Positions 1 to 8,756 of a stretch of 64,000 nucleotides of DNA are shown here, piece after piece. The stretch is taken from positions 62,001 through 126,000 of the forward strand of contig NZ_CP034683.1 in assembly GCF_003990335.1 (NCBI RefSeq), written 5' to 3'. The first letter of the stretch is position 1, and each line of letters opens with the position of its first letter. The DNA is from Rheinheimera mangrovi. Its GTDB lineage: Bacteria; Pseudomonadota; Gammaproteobacteria; Enterobacterales; Alteromonadaceae. Below the pieces are notes generated by a model. That model worked only from the letters and a program-made list of their open reading frames with translations, did not search any database and was not told the DNA's origin. The position numbers and the translations under genes were made by a program.

Positions 1-938
1 AGCAGGCTAAAGTGCAACTGACCTTGTTCCATGGCCGTGGCGGTACTATAGGCCGTGGTGGTGGTCCTGCTCACGCTGCTATTTTATCCCAGCCGCCAGG
101 ATCGCTGGCCGGTGGTTTGCGGGTCACTGAACAAGGCGAGATGATCCGCTTTAAGTTTGGTTTAAATGGCTTAGCGCAGCGTAGTCTGGCCTTGTATGCC
201 AGTGCCGTATTGGAAGGGGTGTTATTACCGCCACCTGTGCCGGAGCAAAGCTGGCGTGAGTTGATGCAGCAATTGGCTACAGTGTCCTGTGATGCTTACC
301 GTGCTGTGGTACGGCATCACCCTGATTTTGTGCCTTATTTCCGCGCTGCTACACCAGAGCTGGAATTGGGCCAGTTACCGCTTGGCAGTCGTCCGCCAAA
401 ACGTAATCCAAATGGCGGTGTTGAAAGTTTACGTGCCATTCCATGGATTTTTGCCTGGTCGCAAAACCGCCTGATGTTACCGGCCTGGTTAGGCGCAGGT
501 AGTGCGTTGGCCGTTGTTGTTGAGCAAGGTAAAACTGAGCTGTTGACGCAAATGCGCGCTAAATGGCCGTTTTTCGCCACCCGTTTGTCGATGCTGGAAA
601 TGGTGTATTTAAAAGCGGATGCAGAAATTGCCGCTTATTACGACGAAAAACTGGTACCGGAGCACTTATTGCCTTTAGGTTTGCAATTGCGTCAGCAGTT
701 AGCTGCAGATACAGCTTTGCTGTTAAAGCTGATCCAAAGCGATACGCTGATGGCGAAAGAGGCCTGGATCCGCGAGTCTATTATGCTGCGAAATACTTAT
801 GTCGACCCGCTGCACATACTACAGGTGGAGCTGTTAAATCGGGTAAGGCATGAACCTGAAACAGTGAACGACAGTATTAAACGCGCTTTGATGGTGACTA
901 TTGCCGGTATTGCTGCTGGTATGCGCAATTCTGGTTAA
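1..938 (+). CDS. ppc: Phosphoenolpyruvate carboxylase, C-terminal part (cut by window edge)
   Basis: PEP carboxylase adds bicarbonate to phosphoenolpyruvate to give oxaloacetate, refilling the TCA cycle in the cytosol. The frame is open from the first bases, so the gene starts upstream of the window. The visible ~311 residues begin with the glycine-rich catalytic loop [16 protein letters not shown], followed by [20 protein letters not shown], both hallmark PEPC segments. The protein ends MRNSG, close to the MRNTG terminus typical of the family, so the 3' end is intact. A strong terminator follows 20 bases later. Identification is secure; only the N-terminal two thirds is unseen. Confidence 0.97.
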   Translation, partial: QAKVQLTLFHGRGGTIGRGGGPAHAAILSQPPGSLAGGLRVTEQGEMIRFKFGLNGLAQRSLALYASAVLEGVLLPPPVPEQSWRELMQQLATVSCDAYRAVVRHHPDFVPYFRAATPELELGQLPLGSRPPKRNPNGGVESLRAIPWIFAWSQNRLMLPAWLGAGSALAVVVEQGKTELLTQMRAKWPFFATRLSMLEMVYLKADAEIAAYYDEKLVPEHLLPLGLQLRQQLAADTALLLKLIQSDTLMAKEAWIRESIMLRNTYVDPLHILQVELLNRVRHEPETVNDSIKRALMVTIAGIAAGMRNSG

Positions 939-957
939 GAGACTGTTTTTAAATGAG

Positions 958-986
958 AAAGGGCATACAATGTATGCCCTTTTTTG
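958..986 (+). terminator. Rho-independent terminator of ppc
   Basis: An 11-bp perfect stem (AAAGGGCATAC / GTATGCCCTTT) with a 3-base loop is followed by a T run. It sits between the convergent ends of ppc and the TonB-dependent receptor gene. On the other strand the T run is short, so it may also weakly terminate the receptor transcript. Confidence 0.9.
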
Positions 987-1000
987 TCTAAAATTACAAC

Positions 1001-3292
1001 TTAGAAAAAGTTCTTTTTAAACTCAACACCGATGATACGAGGTTCGTTAACAAAACCTGTCAGGTTGTTGAAGTCGATAGCACCTTTTAAGTTTTCTTCG
1101 TCGGTGATATTACGGCCAAATAAAGCCACTTCGTAATCGTTATCAAAGTTCAGATAACCAATACGTAAGCCTGCTTCGAAGTTGCCATTGGTGCGGTATT
1201 CCATAGATTCATACAGGAACAGGTTGGTTTCACCCTGACGGGCTACGTCACCATAAATATAAATCTCACCTGTGCTGACTGGAATATCGTAACGGGCATT
1301 GACCGTTAAAATAGTTTCAGGAGCTTGTGGGAAAGGGTTGCCGTCAATAAAGACTAAACCAGCGCCACCAGCAGGGTCTGTTGGTGTACAAGCGCCTGAA
1401 CCACAAGGAGCAACCAGTAAGTTTTGATCCTTCAGCTCAGTGTTGTTGTAGCTGAAACCGCCGCCCACGACCAGGCTCTTGGTAGCACGCCATTCAGCAT
1501 CCACTTCGAAACCATAACCCACACCTTTATCGGCATTGATCAACTGGTTACCCTGAGTTTCACCACCAATAGCAGATAACTGAATATCGTCAATGGTGTA
1601 ATAAAACAGAGCACCGTTCAGGCGCAGTGAATCGTCCAGTAAGTCAGACTTAGCACCCACTTCAAATGAAGTAATGGTTTCTGAATCTGCGACTGAAGGT
1701 GCTTTTTCGAAAGCAACGTCACGGCCCTGAATAGACTGAGCACGGAAACCGCTGGCAACACGACCAAACACGCTGGTTGAGTCTGTCAGACGATAGTTAG
1801 AGCTTAACTCCCAACTGACCTGACCGTCATCGACTTTGATTGGGTCGTAAACCTGGATGCTGGCTGAAGGATTGCCATTGGCATCAGGCACAACTAAAGC
1901 TACACCGTCTACGTTTTGCTGGCCTACCCAGAAGGTTTTTTCGTCGTAAGTGTAACGAATACCACCTGTGATATCCCAGCGATCGGTCAGGTTGTAAGTG
2001 GATTGACCAAACACAGCCCAGCTTTCGTTACCATGGTAAACCGTGGTGGCACCAAAGAAACCGTCGATACTGGTGACGCCAAACGAAGAGTCAAAATAGA
2101 AGGCTCCAACCTGCCACTCTAAAGCTTCAGTGGTGTCACTGGCTAAACGAAATTCCTGAGTAAACTGTTCCAAATCATCCAACTGGTCTTCAGTTACAGC
2201 ATCAAAAGGAATAAAACCAGGGCCCATTTGTTCAGGAATGTTGTCAAAGTTAGAGTCGATGCGGTGACCACCGTCAATATCACCTTTACCTTTACCGTCA
2301 GCATTTTCCTGAGCCGTGATAGAGGTGAAGGTCATACCGTCAATATCAAATTCCAGCGTTAATGAAGCACCGAAATTTTCGTATTTTTGGAAGTTACCAT
2401 CACCCTTGTCGTAATAAACGGTATCACGGTCAAAGTTGTCATTCAGCTCATTACTGCCTGGAGTCAGGATATTGGCTCTGAATAAAGTAGAGGTACCATC
2501 CAGCTTACGACCATGCACATTCAGCAAGGCAGAAAAGGCATCAGTGTCATATAAAAACTGTAAACGACCTGCTTTTTCATCATGACCACCAGTGAAGTCT
2601 TTTTCACCAGTAAAACCGTTGTTGACATAGTCATCACGGTTTTGGTTCATTAAGGATATACGGGCAGACAATTCGTCAGTTAAACCACCACCAGCAGCAC
2701 CTTCTACGTTAATAGTGCCGAAGCTACCAACAGTCGCTTTGGTATAAGCTTCGAAGTCCTGAGTGGGTTTCACTGAATTGAATTTCACAATACCAGCTGT
2801 GGTATTACGGCCAAACAAAGTGCCTTGTGGGCCACGGATCACTTCAGCTTGCTCGATATCAAATAACGGGAAGCTCTTGAGGATCACGTTTTCCATCACT
2901 ACGTCATCCATTATCACAGAAACTGGCTGAGAAGCGGCCAGATCAAAATCTGTGTTGCCCAAGCCACGAATGTAAAAACGTGGTGCCGCACGGCCGTTTG
3001 ATGATTCAGCATATAAACCTGGAATTTTGCCAGATAAAGCCTGGATATCCTCGCCGCCTGCAAACAAAGCGTCGAACTTTTCACCGCTTAATGTTGCAAT
3101 AGAGATAGGAACTTCCTGGGTGCTTTGCACACGTTTTTGTGCTGTCACCATAATGCGTTCCAATTTGGTCTCTTCAGCAGCCTGGTCTTTGTCACTTTCC
3201 TGCGCTAATAAAGCAGGAGAAAGACCCATGGCTGCAGCGAGCAGGCTGGCCTGAATACTCAATGCCAGCACAGACTTTTTGCATGTTTTCAT
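1001..3292 (-). CDS. TonB-dependent outer-membrane receptor
   Basis: Outer-membrane beta-barrel transporter energised by TonB-ExbBD; the substrate cannot be told from sequence. A signal peptide ending near SPALLAQ is followed by a TonB-box-like ERIMVTAQK, a plug domain with VIRGPQGTLFGRNTTAG (about residues 150-168), and a barrel ending in aromatic FKKNFF, the usual C-terminal signature. Length of about 763 residues is normal. I prefer the ATG at 3292 over the TTG one codon upstream; AAGG lies upstream. The gene is alone, with its own promoter-like sequence upstream and no siderophore or polysaccharide cluster beside it. The plug resembles the FyuA/CirA-like receptors common in Alteromonadales. 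Confidence 0.92.
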   Translation of the reverse strand: MKTCKKSVLALSIQASLLAAAMGLSPALLAQESDKDQAAEETKLERIMVTAQKRVQSTQEVPISIATLSGEKFDALFAGGEDIQALSGKIPGLYAESSNGRAAPRFYIRGLGNTDFDLAASQPVSVIMDDVVMENVILKSFPLFDIEQAEVIRGPQGTLFGRNTTAGIVKFNSVKPTQDFEAYTKATVGSFGTINVEGAAGGGLTDELSARISLMNQNRDDYVNNGFTGEKDFTGGHDEKAGRLQFLYDTDAFSALLNVHGRKLDGTSTLFRANILTPGSNELNDNFDRDTVYYDKGDGNFQKYENFGASLTLEFDIDGMTFTSITAQENADGKGKGDIDGGHRIDSNFDNIPEQMGPGFIPFDAVTEDQLDDLEQFTQEFRLASDTTEALEWQVGAFYFDSSFGVTSIDGFFGATTVYHGNESWAVFGQSTYNLTDRWDITGGIRYTYDEKTFWVGQQNVDGVALVVPDANGNPSASIQVYDPIKVDDGQVSWELSSNYRLTDSTSVFGRVASGFRAQSIQGRDVAFEKAPSVADSETITSFEVGAKSDLLDDSLRLNGALFYYTIDDIQLSAIGGETQGNQLINADKGVGYGFEVDAEWRATKSLVVGGGFSYNNTELKDQNLLVAPCGSGACTPTDPAGGAGLVFIDGNPFPQAPETILTVNARYDIPVSTGEIYIYGDVARQGETNLFLYESMEYRTNGNFEAGLRIGYLNFDNDYEVALFGRNITDEENLKGAIDFNNLTGFVNEPRIIGVEFKKNFF

Positions 3293-3415
3293 CAATGTTT
3301 TTACCTTAGTTTTAGGCTGTTATGTATTTTCTGGTGCGTCCTGCGGAGTGGTTATCGAAGCGAACCCTACAAACTCTGGAGTGACCACAGTGTTTGCTTT
3401 GATAACTTGTCTGCT

Positions 3416-3445
3416 ATTATAGCATTTAGCAGTGAATTTTGCCGA
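3416..3445 (-). promoter_or_regulatory. Candidate sigma-70 promoter of the TonB receptor gene
   Basis: Read on the minus strand, a perfect TATAAT (3421-3416) is preceded after 18 bases by TCGGCA (3445-3440), a 4/6 match to the -35 consensus. It lies about 125 bases upstream of the receptor start codon. No Fur-box-like palindrome was recognised. Confidence 0.45.
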
Positions 3446-3547
3446 TCTTGTAGATAAAACGCTTAAAAATCATCTGGTTTTTGAAGTTTATTTGCACATT
3501 ATCTACTTAAGTAAAGCTTGGTTTACCTGATGCTAACTTATGCCAGC

Positions 3548-4498
3548 TCAAGCTTGGATACGTAAAAGGGCGGTATAAATTGAGCAGCGACCCTGATGAG
3601 AAGAATAATAACTGATGAGTAGTTTATTTTGCTGCAGAACCATACCTGCATAACTGGTATCTCCACCCGAAGGTAAAGCCATTATTTCAGTCAGCTCGCC
3701 TGAGCTCTGATCCAGAGTCACCAGGCTGGTTCTTACGGTTTCGTTGTAAAGCCTCACTACCGCCAACATTTTTCCATCAGTAGTAAAAATAGCCTGCGGA
3801 CCACCAATACGGCAGCCAATATCTAACCATTGCCAGTGCGTGTAAGGAGGTAAAGAATGGCCAAGCTGGCCATGGTCAGGATCTTTGCGTAATAAACACC
3901 AGGCTGTGTCTTGGTTATCAAATAACAAAGCCGCCTCATTGGCATATCCTTCCGCATAAATTCTTGGTGCTATCACCTCAAACTGAGCTGACGCCTTTTG
4001 TTGATATAGACGAATATGCCGGTCAGAGCCACATTTATAGGCGACTGCATAAGCCTGATCACGCAGCCAGCTTAAACGCCATACCCAATATTCAGCTTCG
4101 CCCACAGCCTGAGGTTCAGGCCAGGTTTTTCCATCAGTTGAATGCCAAAGATAAGACTGGTAAGCCTGTCGTGTTTTGTCATGAAAAGCCGCAGCTGCAA
4201 GCAACTGTAGCTTACCGTCCGGGGTAACCGTCAGTTTACCGTCCCGCAAGTCTGCGACTGGATTTTGTAATACAGCTACAGTGCGCCATTTTTTACCCTG
4301 TACTGAGTTCATAATTCGCAGCACACCATCTTTGGAGTGATGGCTGGATGCCTGACGAAACACCAAATAATAACGTTGCCTGAAGTAACATAAGTCTGTA
4401 AAAGCGTTATGTTTTCCTGCTTTCCACGCCCTGTTTACCCAGAGTAGTTCCAGGGTCGGTGTTGCTGTTGCTTCCGTAGTTTTTGTTGTCATTGCCAT
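3548..4498 (-). CDS. Sialidase-like beta-propeller protein of unknown function
   Basis: 316 residues with recurrent blade-like motifs (YYLVFRQASSHH, LWHSTDGKTWPEPQ, DGKLTVTPDGKLQLLA), resembling six-bladed sialidase / glycosyl-hydrolase-like propellers. The Asp-box-like STDGKTW is visible. No signal peptide is seen: the N-terminus is short and Thr/Ala-rich (TTKTTEATATPTLEL), so the protein may be cytosolic or the start may be misplaced. The 3' end lies 252 bp upstream of the TonB receptor gene on the same strand. The catalytic residues of true sialidases cannot be assigned, so I give a fold-level call only. Confidence 0.6.
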   Translation of the reverse strand: MAMTTKTTEATATPTLELLWVNRAWKAGKHNAFTDLCYFRQRYYLVFRQASSHHSKDGVLRIMNSVQGKKWRTVAVLQNPVADLRDGKLTVTPDGKLQLLAAAAFHDKTRQAYQSYLWHSTDGKTWPEPQAVGEAEYWVWRLSWLRDQAYAVAYKCGSDRHIRLYQQKASAQFEVIAPRIYAEGYANEAALLFDNQDTAWCLLRKDPDHGQLGHSLPPYTHWQWLDIGCRIGGPQAIFTTDGKMLAVVRLYNETVRTSLVTLDQSSGELTEIMALPSGGDTSYAGMVLQQNKLLISYYSSHQGRCSIYTALLRIQA

Positions 4499-4659
4499 TA
4501 ACTGGTAGTATTTTTAGTGTTAATAACTTGTTTATTTTTGTGACTTATCTACACTGGTGTTTAGGTTAAAAACAATTCCTTCATCCGTGTCGGGTTTATG
4601 CCTGTCGGCACAAAGTGGATAGTCTTTTTGCAGTGTACAAAACTGTGAGGAGTTTCACT

Positions 4660-5919
4660 ATGACGACAGAGCAAAGTTTATTCAGACCCAAAGCACTGTT
4701 GGCACAACAGCAACGGTTGGAAGGACAGGTCAGTATTGTCCAGCCTGTCAGTACTTCACTATTGTGTATCTGTTTGGTTGGTATTGTTGTCAGCTTGCTG
4801 CTGTTTTTAAATCAAGCGAGTTTTTCCCGCAAAGAGACAGTGAGTGGTTATCTTAAGCCGTCCAGTGGTGTTGTCCGGGTCCAAAGCCAACGTTCAGCTG
4901 TACTTAAACAGCTTTATATTCATGATGGTTCTGAAGTTCAGGCAGGTCAAAAGCTGGCCCTGCTCAGCAGTGACGAATATCTGACAGCCGGGCATAGTCT
5001 GACCGCTCATTTACAAAACAGCTTGTCGCTTCAACTGGCACTAAATTCGCAAAAACAGCACGAGCTTATTCAAAGTTATGCTCAGCAGTATCAGCAATTG
5101 TCGGCGCAAATAAGTAATGTTAAGCAGCAGCTTGCAGAAAATAAACGCCAACAGCAGTTGCTGTCCCGGCGCATAGATTTACAGGCGCAACGTTTGCTGT
5201 CTCAGCAGCAACTGGTATTAAAAGGACATGTGGCTAAGTTGCAGCTTGAGCAGCAGCAAGACCAGCACCTGATGTTGCAGCAACAATTAGCTGAGGTGCA
5301 AACTTTAGCTCAATCCATTCTGCAGCAGCAGATCCAGTGGGAAAACCAACTTCAAACTTTACCTGTTGATCAGCAACGCCAAATTCAGCATTTGGAAGCG
5401 GAACGGTTGCAATTTGAGCAGCAAAAAACCGAGTTATTGGCTCGCGGCGAAGTTGTTTTGATCGCTCCCGTGGCTGGCAGAGTAACCAATCTGCTGGTCA
5501 GCGAAGGTCAGCAAGTGCAAGGGGCTCAGGTGTTAATGCAACTGCTGCCACAATCTGGTTTTTTGTACGCTCAGCTATTGGTACCAACCCGAGCCTTTGG
5601 ATTTATTCAGCCTGGCCAAATCACCTGGCTTCGATTTGATGCCTTTCCCTATCAGCGTTTTGGTTTGTCTCAGGGAGAAGTTCACCAGCTTTCAAAAGCA
5701 GTGCTGATGGCGCAAGACCCTGATAGTCCGGTACAGATTAAGGAGCCGGTTTATCAGGTGCAGGTGCGCCTGAATCAACAATTTATAGAAGCTTATGGCG
5801 AACAGATGCCATTGCAGGCCGGTATGTTGTTAAGTGCCGACATCGTACTAGAGCAGCGCTCAGTGCTGAGTTGGTTACTTGAGCCGCTGGTCAGTTTAAA
5901 GGGGCGTTTTCAGATTTAG
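4660..5919 (+). CDS. HlyD-family membrane fusion protein of a peptide exporter
   Basis: Periplasmic adaptor that couples an inner-membrane ABC exporter to an outer-membrane channel in type I secretion. It has an N-terminal cytoplasmic segment, one membrane span (about residues 27-48), a lipoyl/biotinyl-like half (VVRVQSQRSAVLKQLYIHDG), a long Gln-rich coiled coil (about 90-260), a second lipoyl half (VAGRVTNLLVSEGQQV) and a beta-barrel domain. I chose the ATG at 4660 because TGAGGAG lies just upstream. It is followed after 24 bases by a small membrane protein and then by a C39 ABC transporter, the arrangement of bacteriocin/microcin secretion. No TolC gene is adjacent. Confidence 0.88.
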   Translation: MTTEQSLFRPKALLAQQQRLEGQVSIVQPVSTSLLCICLVGIVVSLLLFLNQASFSRKETVSGYLKPSSGVVRVQSQRSAVLKQLYIHDGSEVQAGQKLALLSSDEYLTAGHSLTAHLQNSLSLQLALNSQKQHELIQSYAQQYQQLSAQISNVKQQLAENKRQQQLLSRRIDLQAQRLLSQQQLVLKGHVAKLQLEQQQDQHLMLQQQLAEVQTLAQSILQQQIQWENQLQTLPVDQQRQIQHLEAERLQFEQQKTELLARGEVVLIAPVAGRVTNLLVSEGQQVQGAQVLMQLLPQSGFLYAQLLVPTRAFGFIQPGQITWLRFDAFPYQRFGLSQGEVHQLSKAVLMAQDPDSPVQIKEPVYQVQVRLNQQFIEAYGEQMPLQAGMLLSADIVLEQRSVLSWLLEPLVSLKGRFQI

Positions 5920-5943
5920 ATCAGATTGCTCAGGGAGGATATG

Positions 5944-6258
5944 ATGGCTGATCGCATCGGAAAATGTAGGGCTTTGCTGAATAGTTTTATTCTGAGTAGC
6001 TGCGCGCTTTTTATGCTCTTTTCTGCGCTAAACGCTATAGAGAAAGGTCGTATCTGGGACTTTCTGCTCTGCAGTGGTTGTGTTTTAACTATCCTGCTTG
6101 GCCCAAAAGACAGTGAGTTTTTTAAAACAAAAATTTCAGGCTTCAAGGATCTGAACAAGCTCGATTTTTATACAGACCCGCTCACTGCTGCTTTTTTGAT
6201 CATGTCACAGTTCATGATGGTGGCAGGTCTGCTGGGTATTGTGCTGTTTGGGCGGTAG
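5944..6258 (+). CDS. Small three-span membrane protein between exporter genes
   Basis: About 104 residues; I do not recognise the family. Three hydrophobic segments are visible: SFILSSCALFMLFSALNAI, WDFLLCSGCVLTILLG and AAFLIMSQFMMVAGLLGIV. A strong GGGAGG sits 5 bases before the ATG at 5944; an ATG directly upstream at 5941 is also possible. It lies between the HlyD adaptor and the C39 ABC transporter (9-base gap to the latter), so it is probably translated with them. It could be an exporter accessory subunit or an immunity-type protein; the sequence cannot decide. There is no double-glycine leader, so it is not itself an obvious substrate. Confidence 0.7.
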   Translation: MADRIGKCRALLNSFILSSCALFMLFSALNAIEKGRIWDFLLCSGCVLTILLGPKDSEFFKTKISGFKDLNKLDFYTDPLTAAFLIMSQFMMVAGLLGIVLFGR

Positions 6259-6267
6259 GGCATTCAG

Positions 6268-8382
6268 ATGCAAATTATCTACCAATCCGAAGCGGCAGAA
6301 TGTGGGTTAGCTTGCCTGGCTATGGTAGCCGGAGCTTATGGTTATAAAACTGATATGGTCAGTTTGCGTCAGCGTTATCCTTTGTCGCTCAAAGGCGCTA
6401 CTTTGCAGCACTTGATGCAACTTGCCGATCAACTTGGGTTGGCTGCCCGGGCTTTGCGACTGGAGCCGGCAGAGCTGTCGCAATTAAAGCTTCCTTGTAT
6501 TTTGCATTGGCAAATGAGTCATTTTGTAGTGCTGGTGAAAGTCAAAGGTCAAAAGGTTCAAATCCTTGATCCTGCATTTGGCCAGCGTGAATTGAGCTTT
6601 GCTGATATCGACCAGTGCTTTACCGGTGTAGCGCTTGAGCTGAGTCCAACCAAGGTTTTTAAAAAGGAAGATCAACGCCAAAAGTTAAGGATGCGGCAGT
6701 TTTGGTCTTCTGCATCTGGTTTGTGGACTGCGTTACTACGGATCCTGTTGATGTCTCTGGTGTTGCAGTTTTTTTTGCTGGTTGCACCTTATTATATGCA
6801 ACTGGTGGTGGATGAGGTGTTGGTAAGTAGAGATCTGGATTTATTGCATGTGTTGGCTGCGGGTTTTGCGCTGCTATTGCTGTTACAAATAGTGACGAAT
6901 GTGCTGCGCAGCTGGTTAGTACTGCACTTAGGGTCGGTTTTAAATCTGCAGTTAGCAACTAATTTGTTTCGGCATTTGCTGCATCTGCCGCTGAGTTTTT
7001 TTGAGAAGCGCCATATGGGCGATATTGTGTCGCGTTTTGGCTCCTTGCAGCAGTTGCGTGAATTGCTGACCAATAGCCTGATTGAAGCTCTCATTGATGG
7101 TCTTATGGCCTGTACAGTGCTGGTGCTGCTTTTTGTTTATCACCCAGTGCTGGCTGCTGTGGTTCTGATCGCCGTACTGCTTTATGCAGTGTTGAGATTT
7201 GTTTTTTACGCCCCTCTTAAGCAATGTACCGAGCAAGGGATAGTAGCTCGGGCCAAAGAACAATCCGGCTTTATGGAAAGTGTGCGAGCTATTCAATGTT
7301 TGCAGCTGTTTTCAAAACAAAGCCAAAGGTTAAGCCTGTGGCAAAATCAGTATTCAGATGCAGTCGATCAGCAATTCAGGTTGGGGCGCTGGCATATTTC
7401 GTTGCGGGCTGTGCATCAGTTACTGTTTGGTGCTGAGCACATAGTGGTCATTTATCTGGCGGCTTTGGCGGTGATCGACAATGCTTTTAGCGTCGGGATG
7501 TTATTTGCGTTTGCCAGTTACAAAGCGCAGTTTACCCAAAGATCCGCTGCTTTTATTGACCACTGGGTTGAATTCAGGATGCTTGAACTGCACTTGCAGC
7601 GTCTGGCCGATATTGCACTCACGGACACTGAAAAGTCTGGGGAGAGTCAGCCGTATTTACAGTTGCAGGGGCATATTGAATTGCGTGATGTGGACTTTCG
7701 TCAGACAGAGCAGGAGCCCTGGCTGTTTCATCAGCTTAATTTCCGGCTGTCGCCAGGTGAAAGTGTCGCAATTGTTGGGCCTTCCGGGACAGGAAAAACC
7801 AGTTTATTAAAAATTATTCTGGGATTAGCCAATGCACAGCAAGGTAAAGTGCTGGTGGATGGTATGGAGCTAAATAGCTTTGGCTTACAGCACTATCGCA
7901 GCCAAATTGCCGCTGTCATGCAGCATGATCAGTTGTTATCAGGTTCTGTGATGGACAACATCAGCTTTTTTAGCCCTAAACCAGATTTACAGCATTTGAT
8001 GTCTTGTGCTGAACTTGCTGCTATCCATCAGGATATTGTAACCATGCCTATGGGCTACAATACCTTGGTTGGAGATATGGGCTCGGCCTTATCCGGAGGG
8101 CAAAAACAACGCTTATTGATTGCCAGAGCTTTGTACCACAGGCCTAGAGTATTACTGCTTGATGAAGCCACCAGTCATCTGGATTTGATGCTGGAGGCCA
8201 GAGTTAATCAGGCCATTCGGCAATTAAAGGTGGCACGTATTATCGTGGCACACAGGCCTGATACTATTTTAAGTGCGGATCGAATTCTATTATTGCAACA
8301 AGGCCAGTTGACCGATATTACATGCGAGTTTCATCAACTGCATCGATCTCCCGGGTCACTTAACCATGCTGGGACGTCTTAG
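6268..8382 (+). CDS. Peptidase-containing ABC transporter (C39, bacteriocin-type exporter)
   Basis: Inner-membrane exporter that cleaves double-glycine-type leader peptides and pumps the product out. Order: C39 peptidase (residues 1-125) with catalytic Cys12 in AAECGLACLAM, His85 in SHFVVL and Asp101 in LDPAFG; six-span membrane domain (about 155-430); ATPase domain with Walker A GPSGTGKTS, signature LSGGQKQRL, Walker B VLLLDEA and H-loop VAHRP. All catalytic residues of both enzymes are present, and the 704-residue length fits the family. It closes the three-gene exporter unit starting at 4660. No leader-bearing substrate gene is visible beside it. It overlaps the convergent VOC gene by 4 bases. 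Confidence 0.92.
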   Translation: MQIIYQSEAAECGLACLAMVAGAYGYKTDMVSLRQRYPLSLKGATLQHLMQLADQLGLAARALRLEPAELSQLKLPCILHWQMSHFVVLVKVKGQKVQILDPAFGQRELSFADIDQCFTGVALELSPTKVFKKEDQRQKLRMRQFWSSASGLWTALLRILLMSLVLQFFLLVAPYYMQLVVDEVLVSRDLDLLHVLAAGFALLLLLQIVTNVLRSWLVLHLGSVLNLQLATNLFRHLLHLPLSFFEKRHMGDIVSRFGSLQQLRELLTNSLIEALIDGLMACTVLVLLFVYHPVLAAVVLIAVLLYAVLRFVFYAPLKQCTEQGIVARAKEQSGFMESVRAIQCLQLFSKQSQRLSLWQNQYSDAVDQQFRLGRWHISLRAVHQLLFGAEHIVVIYLAALAVIDNAFSVGMLFAFASYKAQFTQRSAAFIDHWVEFRMLELHLQRLADIALTDTEKSGESQPYLQLQGHIELRDVDFRQTEQEPWLFHQLNFRLSPGESVAIVGPSGTGKTSLLKIILGLANAQQGKVLVDGMELNSFGLQHYRSQIAAVMQHDQLLSGSVMDNISFFSPKPDLQHLMSCAELAAIHQDIVTMPMGYNTLVGDMGSALSGGQKQRLLIARALYHRPRVLLLDEATSHLDLMLEARVNQAIRQLKVARIIVAHRPDTILSADRILLLQQGQLTDITCEFHQLHRSPGSLNHAGTS

Positions 8383-8744
8383 CTTTTCGGTTGCCAAAGT
8401 TCAAACCTGTTGCCTTCAGGATCCATAGCCCAGCCAAATTTACCATAGTCACCATCTTCAATCTGGTCATCAACCCAGACATCAGCAGCTTTAAGCTGCT
8501 TTAACATGGCATCTAAATCAGCGACCCTGTAATTCACCATGCTTTGTTGGCTCTGAGCGCCAAAATAAGTTGTGTCGGCAGCAAAAGTGGACCAGACAGT
8601 TTCATCCCCAGCTTTAGCTATAAAGCTGCCATAAGGTGCATCAGGAGATAGCGGAACCCCTAAATGCTGTTGATACCAAAGTGCCAGCGCCTGAGGGTTT
8701 TTTGCGCGAATAAATACGCCGCCTATACCTGTGACTTTTTCCAT
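8379..8744 (-). CDS. VOC-family (glyoxalase-like) protein
   Basis: 121-residue single VOC module, metal-dependent enzymes or binding proteins acting on small molecules. Paired beta-alpha-beta-beta-beta units are visible: VTGIGGVFIRAKNPQALALWYQ at the start and DPEGNRFELWQPK at the end, the latter carrying the usual metal-ligand glutamate. AGGAGGG lies 5 bases before the ATG. It sits 12 bases downstream of the methylthioribose kinase homologue in the same direction, so the two may share a transcript. Substrate unknown; family assignment is solid. Confidence 0.85.
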   Translation of the reverse strand: MEKVTGIGGVFIRAKNPQALALWYQQHLGVPLSPDAPYGSFIAKAGDETVWSTFAADTTYFGAQSQQSMVNYRVADLDAMLKQLKAADVWVDDQIEDGDYGKFGWAMDPEGNRFELWQPKS

Positions 8745-8756
8745 CGAGCCCTCCTG

